From Ruminococcaceae bacterium UBA5391 (GTDB lineage Bacteria > Bacillota > Clostridia > Oscillospirales > Acutalibacteraceae): DNA of 14,722 nt. Positions 6,201 to 13,781 of this stretch are shown piece by piece. Where the stretch lies: the NCBI GenBank assembly GCA_002410755.1, contig DHOL01000008.1:1-14722 (forward strand), in the 5' to 3' direction. The notes below the pieces were generated by a model. It saw nothing but the letters and a program-made list of their open reading frames with translations, was not told the origin of the DNA and made no database searches. A program made the translations under genes and the position numbers. Numbering within the stretch: the first letter of the stretch is position 1; each line of letters begins with the position of its first letter.

Positions 6201-7082
6201 TCAGCAGTAGCTGAAGTTTTCACGAAGATATTGGAGGAAACACCGGGTGCATTGCGGCAGCAGCTTTTGATCCCGGTACAGGGCTACAATCTCCGTTGTC
6301 AGGCCGGCGTCATCAACTGTGCGTGTTTCCAGGTGCGGCGTATTTTCCAAAGAGAGTGCAGAAGCCGGAAGAATGCCAACACCTAACCCATTTTCTGCAA
6401 GGGCCAGTGTCATCTGGGCGTCATCGTTTAAACAGAAAACCCGCAGCACACAGCCTGCAACTTCAAACCGGTTTCGCAGGACATTTTCCCAGCGACGGTA
6501 AAGAATCAGCGGCTTTTTTGCCAGAGCGGGGAGAGAGATTTCCCTGCCGGGGGAATCTGAAAAAAAGGCCGTATTGCCGACAGCTAACATTTTTTCGCGC
6601 CTCAGAGGGAGGCTCTTTAGCCCCGGTGCAGAAAACGGCGTGCGTACGATTGCAGCATCAAGCTGGCCGTACTGCATCTGGTCAATTAACTGGTAGGTGT
6701 TCGCGCTGGAAAGATCATAGCGCACGGCCGGGTAACGCTTTGCGAAGCCTTTCATCCATTTGAAAAGGGCAGTGGTGCGCACAGAAGAAACAATGCCAAA
6801 CCGCAAAGTTCCCACCATACCCTGGCGGTAATCAGCCATATCGTTGGCAGCAGCGTCACAGAGGCCAAGAATCATTCGGGCCTGCCGGTTAAACATCCGC
6901 CCGGCTTCCGTAAGGCGCAGCCGACGCCCGTTCCGCTCGAAAAGCTGGCAGCCAAGCTCTGATTCCAGTGCGTGAAGCTGTGCCGTCAGCGGTGGCTGAG
7001 TCATGTTAAGGCGTTTCGCTGCACCAGTCACTGTGCCTTCTTCAACGATTGCTGTAAAATAGCGGAGCTGCCGGATTTCCAT
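6201..7082 (-). CDS. LysR-family transcriptional regulator
   Basis: The 293-aa protein has the LysR winged helix at 1-60 (MEIRQLRYFTAIVEEGTVTGAAKRLNMTQPPLTAQLHALE), a linker helix, and a periplasmic-binding-protein-like effector domain from about 88 on (GTLRFGIVSS; DAAIVRTPF; LAENGLGVGILPAS). Length is typical of the family. I use the ATG at 7082: GTGGGATGA lies 8-9 nt upstream, while the in-frame ATG at 7091 has no usable spacing. The gene is divergent from the ABC exporter genes, and the intergenic region holds two dyads, the usual arrangement for a LysR protein that controls its neighbour and itself. The ligand cannot be told from sequence; the ANL/S51 operon downstream on the same strand is an alternative target. 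Confidence 0.9.
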   Translation of the reverse strand: MEIRQLRYFTAIVEEGTVTGAAKRLNMTQPPLTAQLHALESELGCQLFERNGRRLRLTEAGRMFNRQARMILGLCDAAANDMADYRQGMVGTLRFGIVSSVRTTALFKWMKGFAKRYPAVRYDLSSANTYQLIDQMQYGQLDAAIVRTPFSAPGLKSLPLRREKMLAVGNTAFFSDSPGREISLPALAKKPLILYRRWENVLRNRFEVAGCVLRVFCLNDDAQMTLALAENGLGVGILPASALSLENTPHLETRTVDDAGLTTEIVALYRDQKLLPQCTRCFLQYLRENFSYC

Positions 7083-7119
7083 TATTCTCATCCCACTAAA
7101 ACAATATGATTTTACTATT

Positions 7120-7125
7120 ATTATA
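7120..7125 (-). promoter_or_regulatory. -10 box of the LysR gene
   Basis: A perfect TATAAT on the minus strand, about 38 nt from the ATG. The -35 position (around 7143-7149) falls in the dyad at 7128-7147 and matches the consensus poorly, as expected of an activator-dependent or autoregulated promoter. Confidence 0.45.
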
Positions 7126-7127
7126 TC

Positions 7128-7147
7128 ATGAAAAAGATATTTTTCAT
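7128..7147. promoter_or_regulatory. Inverted repeat ATGAAAAA-GATA-TTTTTCAT
   Basis: Perfect 8-bp arms with a 4-bp spacer lie between the divergent LysR and ABC start sites, covering the -35 regions of both. This is a candidate regulator-binding site; it is AT-rich, so some chance of coincidence remains. Confidence 0.45.
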
Positions 7148-7169
7148 ATTAATCGTTTTGTGTTATGAT
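7141..7169 (+). promoter_or_regulatory. Probable promoter of the ABC exporter operon
   Basis: TTTTCA (7141-7146), 17 bp, then TATGAT (7164-7169). The -10 lies inside the palindrome at 7159-7175. The leader to the TTG at 7307 would be about 130 nt. Confidence 0.5.
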
Positions 7170-7175
7170 AACACA
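7159..7175. promoter_or_regulatory. 17-bp palindrome TGTGTTATGATAACACA, LysR-box-like
   Basis: Eight-bp arms surround a single central base. The inner TGTTATGATAACA fits the T-N11-A form of LysR binding sites. It overlaps the exporter's -10 box, so bound regulator could block it or, with the second dyad, reposition on effector binding. Confidence 0.6.
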
Positions 7176-7306
7176 GTATTAAGGAAACTGTCTGCTTCAC
7201 ATGGCTTTCCGGTAGGAACAGATAAGGCATTTGCAGATAGAGGAAAAGTTTGCTTTTACTGTCCGTCAGCTTTCTGGGAAGCAGCCGGAAAAAGGGGAAA
7301 ACCATT

Positions 7307-9040
7307 TTGAAAGAAATACGCGTTTATCTGAAAAAGTATAAAAAAGAAAGCATCCTTGCACCGCTTTTCAAGATGCTGGAAGCGCTGTTTAACCTGTTTG
7401 TGCCGGTTATCATGGCCTCTGTCATCAACACCGGCATAGGAAACCGCGAAACAGGCTATATCCTGCGTTCCTGCGGCCTGCTGGCTGTACTTGCGCTGAT
7501 TAGCCTTGGATGCAGTGTCGTTGCTCAATACTATGCTGCGCGGGCAGCCGTGGGGTGTGCGACAGGGATGCGGCATGACCTGTTCCACCATATCCAGTCC
7601 CTTGACTTCGCTGCAATGGATCAGACTGGTGCCAGTACGCTTATAACGCGCATGACCAGTGATGTGAATCAGGTTCAGAACGGTGTTAATTTGTTCCTGC
7701 GGCTTTTCCTGCGAAGTCCGTTTATCGTTTTGGGCTCGGTTGTCATGGCTTTTACCATCAATATAAAAGCCGCAGTGATTTTTGTAATTGCGGTCCCAAT
7801 TCTTGCAGCTATTGTGTTTGGCATCATGTTCTGGACAATGCCGCTTTACAAAAAGGTTCAGAGCCGACTGGATACGGTCCTCGGAATTACACGGGAAAAT
7901 CTTTCCGGTGTGCGCGTTATTCGTGCATTTAATAAGCAGCAGGCGGAAGTAAAACAGTTTGAAGAAGCCAACAGCCGCCTGACCGACACACAGTTGCATG
8001 TAGGAAATATCTCCGCACTGATGAACCCGCTGACCTATCTTGTTGTCAATCTTGCTGTTATTGCAGTCCTGAATACGGGTGCTGTTCAAATCAATGCCGG
8101 AAGCCTGCTCGCTGGAGACGTAATTGCCCTGATTAGTTATATGGCACAGATTCTGATCGAGCTTGTAAAGCTTGCCAATCTGATTATACAGATTTCCAGG
8201 GCTATAGCATGTTCCGACCGTGTGCAGGCCGTGCTGGACTTGAAACCAGGCATGCGGTTCCCGGAAGGCCCGGCAGTCAACGTCCCGGCAAAATGTGGAG
8301 CAGCCGTGTGCTTTGACCATGTGTGTTTAAAATATGCCGGTGCAGGAGCCGAAAGCCTGACCAACCTTTCTTTCTGCGCGAAGCGCGGACAGACGATTGG
8401 GGTTATCGGCGGAACAGGTAGCGGGAAGTCAAGCCTTGTTAATCTCATTCCCCGATTTTACGATGCTACGTCCGGGACAGTCTCCATTTTTGGCAGGCCG
8501 GTGCAGGAATGGCCCAAAAAAGCGCTGCGCAGAAGCATTGGCACCGTGATGCAGAAAGCGCAGCTTTTTTCCGGCACGGTTCGCTCCAACCTTCTTTGGG
8601 GAAACGAAGAGGCAACGGACCGGGACCTTTGGGATGCTCTGGAAACAGCGCAGGCCGCGGACTTTGTGCGCGCAAAACCAAAGGGCCTGGATGAACCGGT
8701 TGAGCAGGGTGGACGCAATTTTTCCGGTGGGCAGAAACAGCGCCTGACGATTGCGCGGGCATTGGTAAAAAGACCGGATATCCTTATTTTAGACGACAGC
8801 TCCAGCGCGCTGGACTTTGCAACCGACGCAGCGCTGCGCAGAGCGCTGGCAGCGCTGCCGGGCAGCATGACGGTCTTTATCGTTTCGCAGCGGGCTTCCA
8901 GTCTTCAGCATGCCGACCAGATCCTTGTGCTTGACGATGGCCAACTTGTAGGCTGCGGCAGCCATGCGGAACTGCTGAAAAGCTGTAAAGTCTACCGTGA
9001 AATTTATGAGAGTCAGTTCAAAAAAGGAGGCGAGTGCTGA
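7307..9040 (+). CDS. Heterodimeric ABC exporter subunit with degenerate ATPase site
   Basis: A 577-aa half-transporter: six membrane spans in the first 300 residues, then an ATPase domain with Walker A GGTGSGKSS (368-376), signature FSGGQKQR (SGGQ 473-476) and Walker B ILILDDSSSALD. The catalytic Glu after Walker B Asp496 is Asp497 and the switch His is Gln528 (IVSQRASS), so this subunit's own Walker site should hydrolyse poorly. Both changes are known from degenerate partners of heterodimeric exporters such as TM287/288 and LmrCD. The start is TTG at 7307, 9 nt after AAGGGG; it yields KEIRVYLKKYKKES, the usual family N-terminus. An ATG at 7250 would add 19 atypical residues. The stop overlaps the next ATG (TGATG). 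Substrate unknown: drug, lipid or peptide. Confidence 0.92.
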   Translation: MKEIRVYLKKYKKESILAPLFKMLEALFNLFVPVIMASVINTGIGNRETGYILRSCGLLAVLALISLGCSVVAQYYAARAAVGCATGMRHDLFHHIQSLDFAAMDQTGASTLITRMTSDVNQVQNGVNLFLRLFLRSPFIVLGSVVMAFTINIKAAVIFVIAVPILAAIVFGIMFWTMPLYKKVQSRLDTVLGITRENLSGVRVIRAFNKQQAEVKQFEEANSRLTDTQLHVGNISALMNPLTYLVVNLAVIAVLNTGAVQINAGSLLAGDVIALISYMAQILIELVKLANLIIQISRAIACSDRVQAVLDLKPGMRFPEGPAVNVPAKCGAAVCFDHVCLKYAGAGAESLTNLSFCAKRGQTIGVIGGTGSGKSSLVNLIPRFYDATSGTVSIFGRPVQEWPKKALRRSIGTVMQKAQLFSGTVRSNLLWGNEEATDRDLWDALETAQAADFVRAKPKGLDEPVEQGGRNFSGGQKQRLTIARALVKRPDILILDDSSSALDFATDAALRRALAALPGSMTVFIVSQRASSLQHADQILVLDDGQLVGCGSHAELLKSCKVYREIYESQFKKGGEC

Positions 9041-10812
9041 TGAGTTTGCCGAAGAAAAAACTGAGCCGCGAGGAAAGCCGTACAACGCTGCGGCGTGTGC
9101 TTAGCTGCATTGCACCCTATCGCCTGTTTGTGGTTCTCAGTGTGCTGTGTGCTGCCGTCAGTACCACAGCGCGGCTCTATGTTCCAGTTCTGACAGGCAA
9201 TGCCATCGACTTTATGCTGAGTGCGGGAAAAGTAAATTTCCCTCGCGTAGGCAGGTGCGCTGTCTTGATTGGAATTGCTACGCTTGTTGCGCTTTTCTCC
9301 CAGTGGGCGCAGGCTGTCTGCAATAACCGGATAACCTACTGCGTTTCGCGTGACCTTCGTAATGCAGCCATCCGCAAATTCCAGACACTTCCGCTTTCCT
9401 ACCTGGATGCGCATCCCTCCGGAGACCTTGTAAGCCGTGTGGTTGCAGATGTGGAAGCTTTTGCTGATGGGATGCTGATGAGTTTTACACAGCTTTTCAC
9501 TGGTGTGCTGACCATTTTGGGAACGCTCATTTTCATGTTCCGTGTGAATGTTCCCATTACGCTTGTTGTTGTGCTCCTGACACCGCTGAGCATTTTTTCC
9601 GCCAGGTTTATTGCAGAACATACTTACCGCCATTTTAAGTGTCAGACCGAAGTGCGCGGGGAGCAGACCGCCATGGTTAATGAAATGATTGAAGGGCAGC
9701 GGGTTGTCCAGGCATTTGGTCATGAGGCGGACAGCCTGGCGGACTTTGACAAGGTTAACAGCCGACTGTGGGACGCCAGCCTGAAGGCTATTTTCTTTTC
9801 AAGCCTTGCCAATCCGTTTACCCGTTGTGTCAACAGCCTTGTGTATGCAAGTGTTGGCCTGACAGGGGCTCTCTACGCCATCCAGGGGGGCATTACGGTT
9901 GGGGAGCTCAGCGTTTTTCTCAATTATGCTACCCAGTATGCGAAGCCGTTTGATGAAATTTCCGGTGTTGTGACGGAGCTGCAAAATGCGCTTGCAAGCG
10001 CAGCCCGCGTTTTTCAGCTTTTGGATGAACCCGACCAGGTCCCGGAACCGGACAATGCAGAAATTTTGCGGAGCGACGGGCATGTCAGCCTGCAAAATGT
10101 CTCGTTCCGCTATGTGACGGAGCGTCCGCTGATAGAAAAGCTCAATCTGGATGTAAAACCGGGCCAAAGGATTGCCATTGTCGGCCCGACCGGCTGCGGG
10201 AAAACAACGCTTATCAACCTGCTGATGCGTTTTTATGATGTGGACGGGGGAAGCATCCAGGTTGCCGGGAAAGATATCCGCAGTGTCACCCGCGCTTCCC
10301 TGCGCGCAAGCTATGGCATGGTGCTTCAGGACACATGGCTGAAAGCGGGTACAGTTCGGGAAAACATTGCCTTCGGCCGTCCGGACGCCACCGGGAAAGA
10401 AATTATCGCTGCTGCAAAGGCTGCCCATGCGCACAGCTTTATCCAACGACTTCCGAAGGGCTATGATACTGTGATTGCAGAAGACGGCGGAAATATCAGC
10501 CAGGGCCAGAAGCAGCTCCTCTGCATTTCCCGTGTCATGCTTTGCCTGCCGCCTATGTTAATCCTGGATGAGGCAACCAGCTCCATTGACACACGGACCG
10601 AACTGGAAATCCAATCTGCATTTGTCCGCATGATGAAGGGGCGGACAAGCTTCATTGTGGCACACCGCCTTTCCACCATCCGTGAAGCGGACGCAATTCT
10701 CGTCATGAGGGATGGCCACATTGTTGAGCGAGGTACCCATGATTCGCTGATGAGGAAAAATGGATTTTATGCAAAGCTTTACAACAGTCAGTTTGAAGGG
10801 GTTAACATCTGA
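9040..10812 (+). CDS. Heterodimeric ABC exporter subunit with catalytic ATPase site
   Basis: The 590-aa partner half-transporter: a basic N-terminus, six membrane spans, and an ATPase domain with Walker A GPTGCGKTT (382-390), Walker B LILDEATSSID with intact Asp510-Glu511, and switch His542 (IVAHRLS). Its signature is ISQGQKQLL (SQGQ 487-490) rather than LSGGQ. In the dimer, this SQGQ faces the first subunit's Asp-containing Walker site (degenerate site), while the first subunit's SGGQ faces the good Glu511 site, so all the defects fall in one of the two sites. The ATG at 9040 is chosen because AAAGGAGG (to 9030) lies 9 nt upstream; a GTG at 9034 is too close. It shares one base with the previous stop, so the pair is translationally coupled. 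A strong terminator follows at 10827. Confidence 0.93.
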   Translation: MSLPKKKLSREESRTTLRRVLSCIAPYRLFVVLSVLCAAVSTTARLYVPVLTGNAIDFMLSAGKVNFPRVGRCAVLIGIATLVALFSQWAQAVCNNRITYCVSRDLRNAAIRKFQTLPLSYLDAHPSGDLVSRVVADVEAFADGMLMSFTQLFTGVLTILGTLIFMFRVNVPITLVVVLLTPLSIFSARFIAEHTYRHFKCQTEVRGEQTAMVNEMIEGQRVVQAFGHEADSLADFDKVNSRLWDASLKAIFFSSLANPFTRCVNSLVYASVGLTGALYAIQGGITVGELSVFLNYATQYAKPFDEISGVVTELQNALASAARVFQLLDEPDQVPEPDNAEILRSDGHVSLQNVSFRYVTERPLIEKLNLDVKPGQRIAIVGPTGCGKTTLINLLMRFYDVDGGSIQVAGKDIRSVTRASLRASYGMVLQDTWLKAGTVRENIAFGRPDATGKEIIAAAKAAHAHSFIQRLPKGYDTVIAEDGGNISQGQKQLLCISRVMLCLPPMLILDEATSSIDTRTELEIQSAFVRMMKGRTSFIVAHRLSTIREADAILVMRDGHIVERGTHDSLMRKNGFYAKLYNSQFEGVNI

Positions 10813-10826
10813 ACACTGGAACAGGA

Positions 10827-10864
10827 CCCGGTTCCTTCCGTGCAGGGGGAGCCGGGCGTTTTTT
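10827..10864 (+). terminator. Intrinsic terminator of the ABC exporter operon
   Basis: CCCGG-TTCC pairs with GGGA-(G)-CCGGG (10827-10835 with 10847-10856, one bulged G and one wobble), then CG and six T. It begins 14 nt after the stop codon. Confidence 0.8.
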
Positions 10865-10893
10865 ATCTATAGCCGAGAAAATGCAGGCAGTGC

Positions 10894-10923
10894 TTGCCGG
10901 ATTGAGAAATTTTATGATATAAT
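10894..10923 (+). promoter_or_regulatory. Probable promoter of the RNA methyltransferase gene
   Basis: TTGCCG (10894-10899), 18 bp, then a perfect TATAAT (10918-10923). It sits just after the ABC terminator and gives a leader of about 79 nt. Confidence 0.55.
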
Positions 10924-11008
10924 GGGCCTCATTGCAGAAAAAAGCACAGATGGCCGCCTGTCTAGCGACAATGGGCCTCTGAGCGTCGGAAAAGAGGAGA
11001 ATAGCCAA

Positions 11009-12181
11009 ATGAAAGCTACGATTGGCTGTCCAATGAAGCAGCTTCAGTGCGGCGGCTGCCCGCTGCTTGATGTGCCATATCCGGAACAGCTTCGCCGGAA
11101 GCAGAAGACTATTGAAAGCCTGTTTGGCCGCTTCTGCCACCCGGAGCCGATTATCGGCATGGAAACGCCATTTCATTACCGTAATAAAGCGATTGCCACA
11201 TTTTCATCGGCCCGCGGGAAGCTTGCCTGTGGAATTTATGCGGCGCATACCCACCATGTTGTTCCGGTAAAAGACTGCCTTCTTCAGGATTCCCGCATCA
11301 ATGAAATCATTGGGGCAGCTCTTTTCTCCGCAGCAAAATGTCATTTGCCGGCTTATGATGAGGATCGGGGCACTGGCTTTCTGCGCCATATGGTTGTGCG
11401 GCGCGGTACTTCCACCGGTGAAATATCTGTTACAGTTGTTACACCATCCGAATATTTTCCCGCAAGCCGGAATTTTGTCCGCTCTCTGCTGGAAAAATGT
11501 CCGGACGTGACAACTGTTGTCCAGAATATCAATCCGTGCCACACCAGTGCTGTGCTTGGCACGGAAGAGAAAATCCTTTTTGGGAGCGGCTTTATTCGGG
11601 ACAGACTCTGCGGAAATACCTTCTGCATTTCCCCGCGTGCCTTTTATCAGGTTAACCCGTCCCAGACAGAACGGCTTTACCAAACGGCGCTGGAATTTTC
11701 CGGCCTTACTGGGAAAGAGCAGGTAATCGACGCTTACTGCGGCATAGGGACCATTTCACTGGCAGCTGCAAAGTATGCCGGGGATGTTCTTGGGATGGAG
11801 ATAAACGGAGACGCCGTGCGCGATGCCTGTTGGAATGCCCGCCTTAACGGCTGTGAAAATGTAGATTTTATCCGGGGCGATGCGGGAAAACTCATGACGG
11901 AAATGGCAAAAGAAGGCGGAAAGGCAGATCTCGTTTTTCTGGATCCGCCGCGTGAAGGTGCCTCGAGGCAGTTCCTCGTTTCTCTGCTCCGCCTTGCACC
12001 GTCCCGCATTGTGTATATTTCCTGTGAGCCTTCCACGCTGGCGCGGGATTCGGCCTTACTAATAAAGGGCGGCTATGAAATCCGCCGTGTCCGCCCGGTG
12101 GATATGTTCCCGCATACCCAACACATTGAGACAGTCTGCTTGCTGGTACGCTGCCGGAAAAGACAGGATGGAAAGCTTTAA
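11009..12181 (+). CDS. TrmA/RlmD-family Fe-S RNA m5U methyltransferase, no TRAM domain
   Basis: This enzyme family transfers methyl from SAM to C5 of a uridine in 23S rRNA or tRNA. The 390-aa protein has Cys7, Cys14, Cys17 (CPMKQLQCGGC) and Cys90 (VKDCLLQD), matching the four 4Fe-4S ligands of RumA, whose last gap (72 residues) is nearly the same as here (73). The SAM-binding loop is DAYCGIGTISLAAA; Asp312 begins DPPREGA; the nucleophile is Cys339 in SCEPSTLARD; Glu374 in HTQHIETV matches the catalytic base. Most Firmicute homologues are about 450 aa with an N-terminal TRAM domain; here it is absent. The start is the ATG at 11009 with GAGGAGA 8-9 nt upstream; the open frame extends back to 10760 but crosses the ABC gene end, its terminator and this gene's promoter. 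It is a single gene. The target (U1939, U747 or tRNA U54) cannot be read from sequence. Confidence 0.93.
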   Translation: MKATIGCPMKQLQCGGCPLLDVPYPEQLRRKQKTIESLFGRFCHPEPIIGMETPFHYRNKAIATFSSARGKLACGIYAAHTHHVVPVKDCLLQDSRINEIIGAALFSAAKCHLPAYDEDRGTGFLRHMVVRRGTSTGEISVTVVTPSEYFPASRNFVRSLLEKCPDVTTVVQNINPCHTSAVLGTEEKILFGSGFIRDRLCGNTFCISPRAFYQVNPSQTERLYQTALEFSGLTGKEQVIDAYCGIGTISLAAAKYAGDVLGMEINGDAVRDACWNARLNGCENVDFIRGDAGKLMTEMAKEGGKADLVFLDPPREGASRQFLVSLLRLAPSRIVYISCEPSTLARDSALLIKGGYEIRRVRPVDMFPHTQHIETVCLLVRCRKRQDGKL

Positions 12182-12290
12182 TCAGCCGGATTGGCAGGGG
12201 GAGGGGAGGCTAATTGGTTCCCGCATATTTCGGATGCAGATAAATAGGTTTCGTGCCTGTTACCGTCCTATTACATTGTTGAAAGGAATA

Positions 12291-12319
12291 TGGACTTCCT
12301 TTAGCCGATTGAGTATAAT
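12291..12319 (+). promoter_or_regulatory. SigA-type promoter of the MBOAT/SGNH operon
   Basis: TGGACT (12291-12296), 17 bp, then a perfect TATAAT (12314-12319). The leader is about 100 nt and contains the 10-bp palindrome CCTGCGCAGG (12377-12386). No strong terminator for the preceding methyltransferase gene is visible between 12182 and 12290. Confidence 0.65.
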
Positions 12320-12426
12320 AAAATAATACAAACCGCTAGAAAAAATGTTGTTCATAATCAAATTTTTGGTTACAGCCTGCGCAGGTTTGTACCTTAATAA
12401 CTTTTAGTCAGAAAGGACGCGGCTGC

Positions 12427-13770
12427 GTGACCTTTTCCAACTTAAAATTTATTTTTGCCTTTCTTCCGGCTTCCATTCTTCTCTATTACCTGGTCCCGAA
12501 ACAGTATAAAAACGGTGTTCTTCTGCTTGAAAGCGCTTTGTTTTATGGCTTTGGTTCCTGGTGGCAGGCAGGTCTTCTTACAGCAGACATCTTCGTCAAC
12601 TATATCCTTTCCGGCTTGTTTTCCGGCCGACTGACAGCCGGAAAAATCCGCAGGCTCTGGTTCTGGGCAGCGGTTTCCGGGAATGTGTTTCTTCTTGCAT
12701 GGTTCAAGTGCCAGAGCACAATCCCCGTTGGCATCAGCTTTTATACCTTTCAGATGATTGCATATCAGGCTGATGTTTACCGGAACGATACGCCGCGGGA
12801 AACATCCCTGCTCCGCTTTGGAACATTTCTGTTTTTCTTCCCAAAGCTGCTGGAAGGCCCCATTACACGATACGGTGAAATTTCGGCGGAACTGAGAGCC
12901 CCAGTCTGCCGGGCGGAAAATCTGGAAGAAGGGTTCCGCACTTTTGCGCTCGGACTTGCGTACAAGGCCCTTCTGGCAGATAAACTTGCCGGACTTTGGA
13001 GGCAGCTTTCCATCATCGGTTATGATTCCATTTCAACGCCGCTTGCATGGCTTGGTATGGCGTCGTATTCCATGCAGCTTTATTTCGATTTTCAGGGTTA
13101 CTCGCTGATGGCAATCGGGATTGGCTGCATGTTTGGTTTTCCATTACCGCAGAATTTTTGCTTTCCGTACTGTTCTACTTCCATTTCTGAATTTTACCGC
13201 CGGTGGCACATTACACTGGGGCGCTGGTTCCGCGATTATGTCTACATCCCGATGGGAGGAAGCCGGGCTGGAATGCCGCGTACCATTTTCAATCTTTTTG
13301 TTGTCTGGCTGCTCACCGGGCTCTGGCACGGAATCCGCTGGAACTTTGTGTTCTGGGGCCTTTCCCTGTTCCTGCTGATTGCCCTTGAAAAACTTTTCCT
13401 GAAAAAATATCTTGACCGCTGGCCTTTGCTTGGCCATCTTTATCTGCTCTTCTTTATACCGCTGACATGGATGCTCTTTGCCAACACAGATATGTCCGGC
13501 CTTGCTTCCTATTTTACAAGACTGTTTCCGGCTTTGTGCAGTTCTAACGGGAATGTTTATACTGCAGACTGGATAAGGTATGGCAGCCAGTATGTTCCGT
13601 ATTTGCTTGCTGGCTGTGCATTCTTGGTCCCATGGCCGGAAGAATTTCTGCTTGACAAAAAGAAAAGGTATCGTGCCGTCACAGGCGTTATTCTCACGGC
13701 TTTCTTCTGGCTGAGCATTTACTCAATCCATAACAGTGCAAACAATCCATTTATGTATCTTCAGTTTTGA
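12427..13770 (+). CDS. MBOAT-family membrane O-acyltransferase (AlgI/PatA/DltB-like)
   Basis: A 447-aa polytopic membrane protein with roughly ten hydrophobic spans. It carries the MBOAT core: IPVGISFYTFQMIAY, PKLLEGPITRYGEI, then SISEFYRRWHITLGRWFRDYVYIPMGGSR with His261, and the catalytic His301 in GLWHGIRWNF. Members move acyl groups from the cytoplasm to alginate, peptidoglycan or teichoic acid outside. The stretch between AWFKC and IPVGISF is only a few residues; in typical AlgI-type proteins about 20-30 more residues lie there, so one loop is shortened. The start is a GTG at 12427, 8 nt after AAAGGA. An SGNH-type protein follows 11 nt after the stop, matching the PatA/PatB and AlgI/AlgJ layout, so the likely job is O-acetylation of an envelope polysaccharide. 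Which polymer is unknown. Confidence 0.93.
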   Translation: MTFSNLKFIFAFLPASILLYYLVPKQYKNGVLLLESALFYGFGSWWQAGLLTADIFVNYILSGLFSGRLTAGKIRRLWFWAAVSGNVFLLAWFKCQSTIPVGISFYTFQMIAYQADVYRNDTPRETSLLRFGTFLFFFPKLLEGPITRYGEISAELRAPVCRAENLEEGFRTFALGLAYKALLADKLAGLWRQLSIIGYDSISTPLAWLGMASYSMQLYFDFQGYSLMAIGIGCMFGFPLPQNFCFPYCSTSISEFYRRWHITLGRWFRDYVYIPMGGSRAGMPRTIFNLFVVWLLTGLWHGIRWNFVFWGLSLFLLIALEKLFLKKYLDRWPLLGHLYLLFFIPLTWMLFANTDMSGLASYFTRLFPALCSSNGNVYTADWIRYGSQYVPYLLAGCAFLVPWPEEFLLDKKKRYRAVTGVILTAFFWLSIYSIHNSANNPFMYLQF

Positions 13771-13781
13771 GGGGCTGAAAG

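Noticed and set aside
7256..8320. A 354-codon open frame on the minus strand opposite the first ABC subunit
   Set aside because: It has no ribosome site, a His/Asn/Gln/Cys-rich composition unlike a folded protein, and lies wholly inside a well-supported gene on the other strand.
9013..9723. A 236-codon minus-strand frame opposite the second ABC subunit
   Set aside because: Same pattern of antisense shadow: polar, low-complexity composition and no family signature, while the plus-strand frame has all ABC motifs.
10921..10979. Direct repeat AATGGGCCTC at 10921-10930 and 10970-10979 in the methyltransferase leader
   Set aside because: Only 10 bp, two copies, no dyad symmetry and no match to other promoters in the window; plausible by chance.
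10760..11008. Long N-terminal extension of the methyltransferase frame
   Set aside because: It would begin inside the ABC gene and cross its terminator and a TATAAT promoter; the ATG at 11009 has a good ribosome site and places the Fe-S cysteines correctly.
12377..12386. CCTGCGCAGG palindrome before the MBOAT gene as an operator
   Set aside because: It is short, and flanking pairing breaks after two more positions; noted but not supported as a regulatory site.
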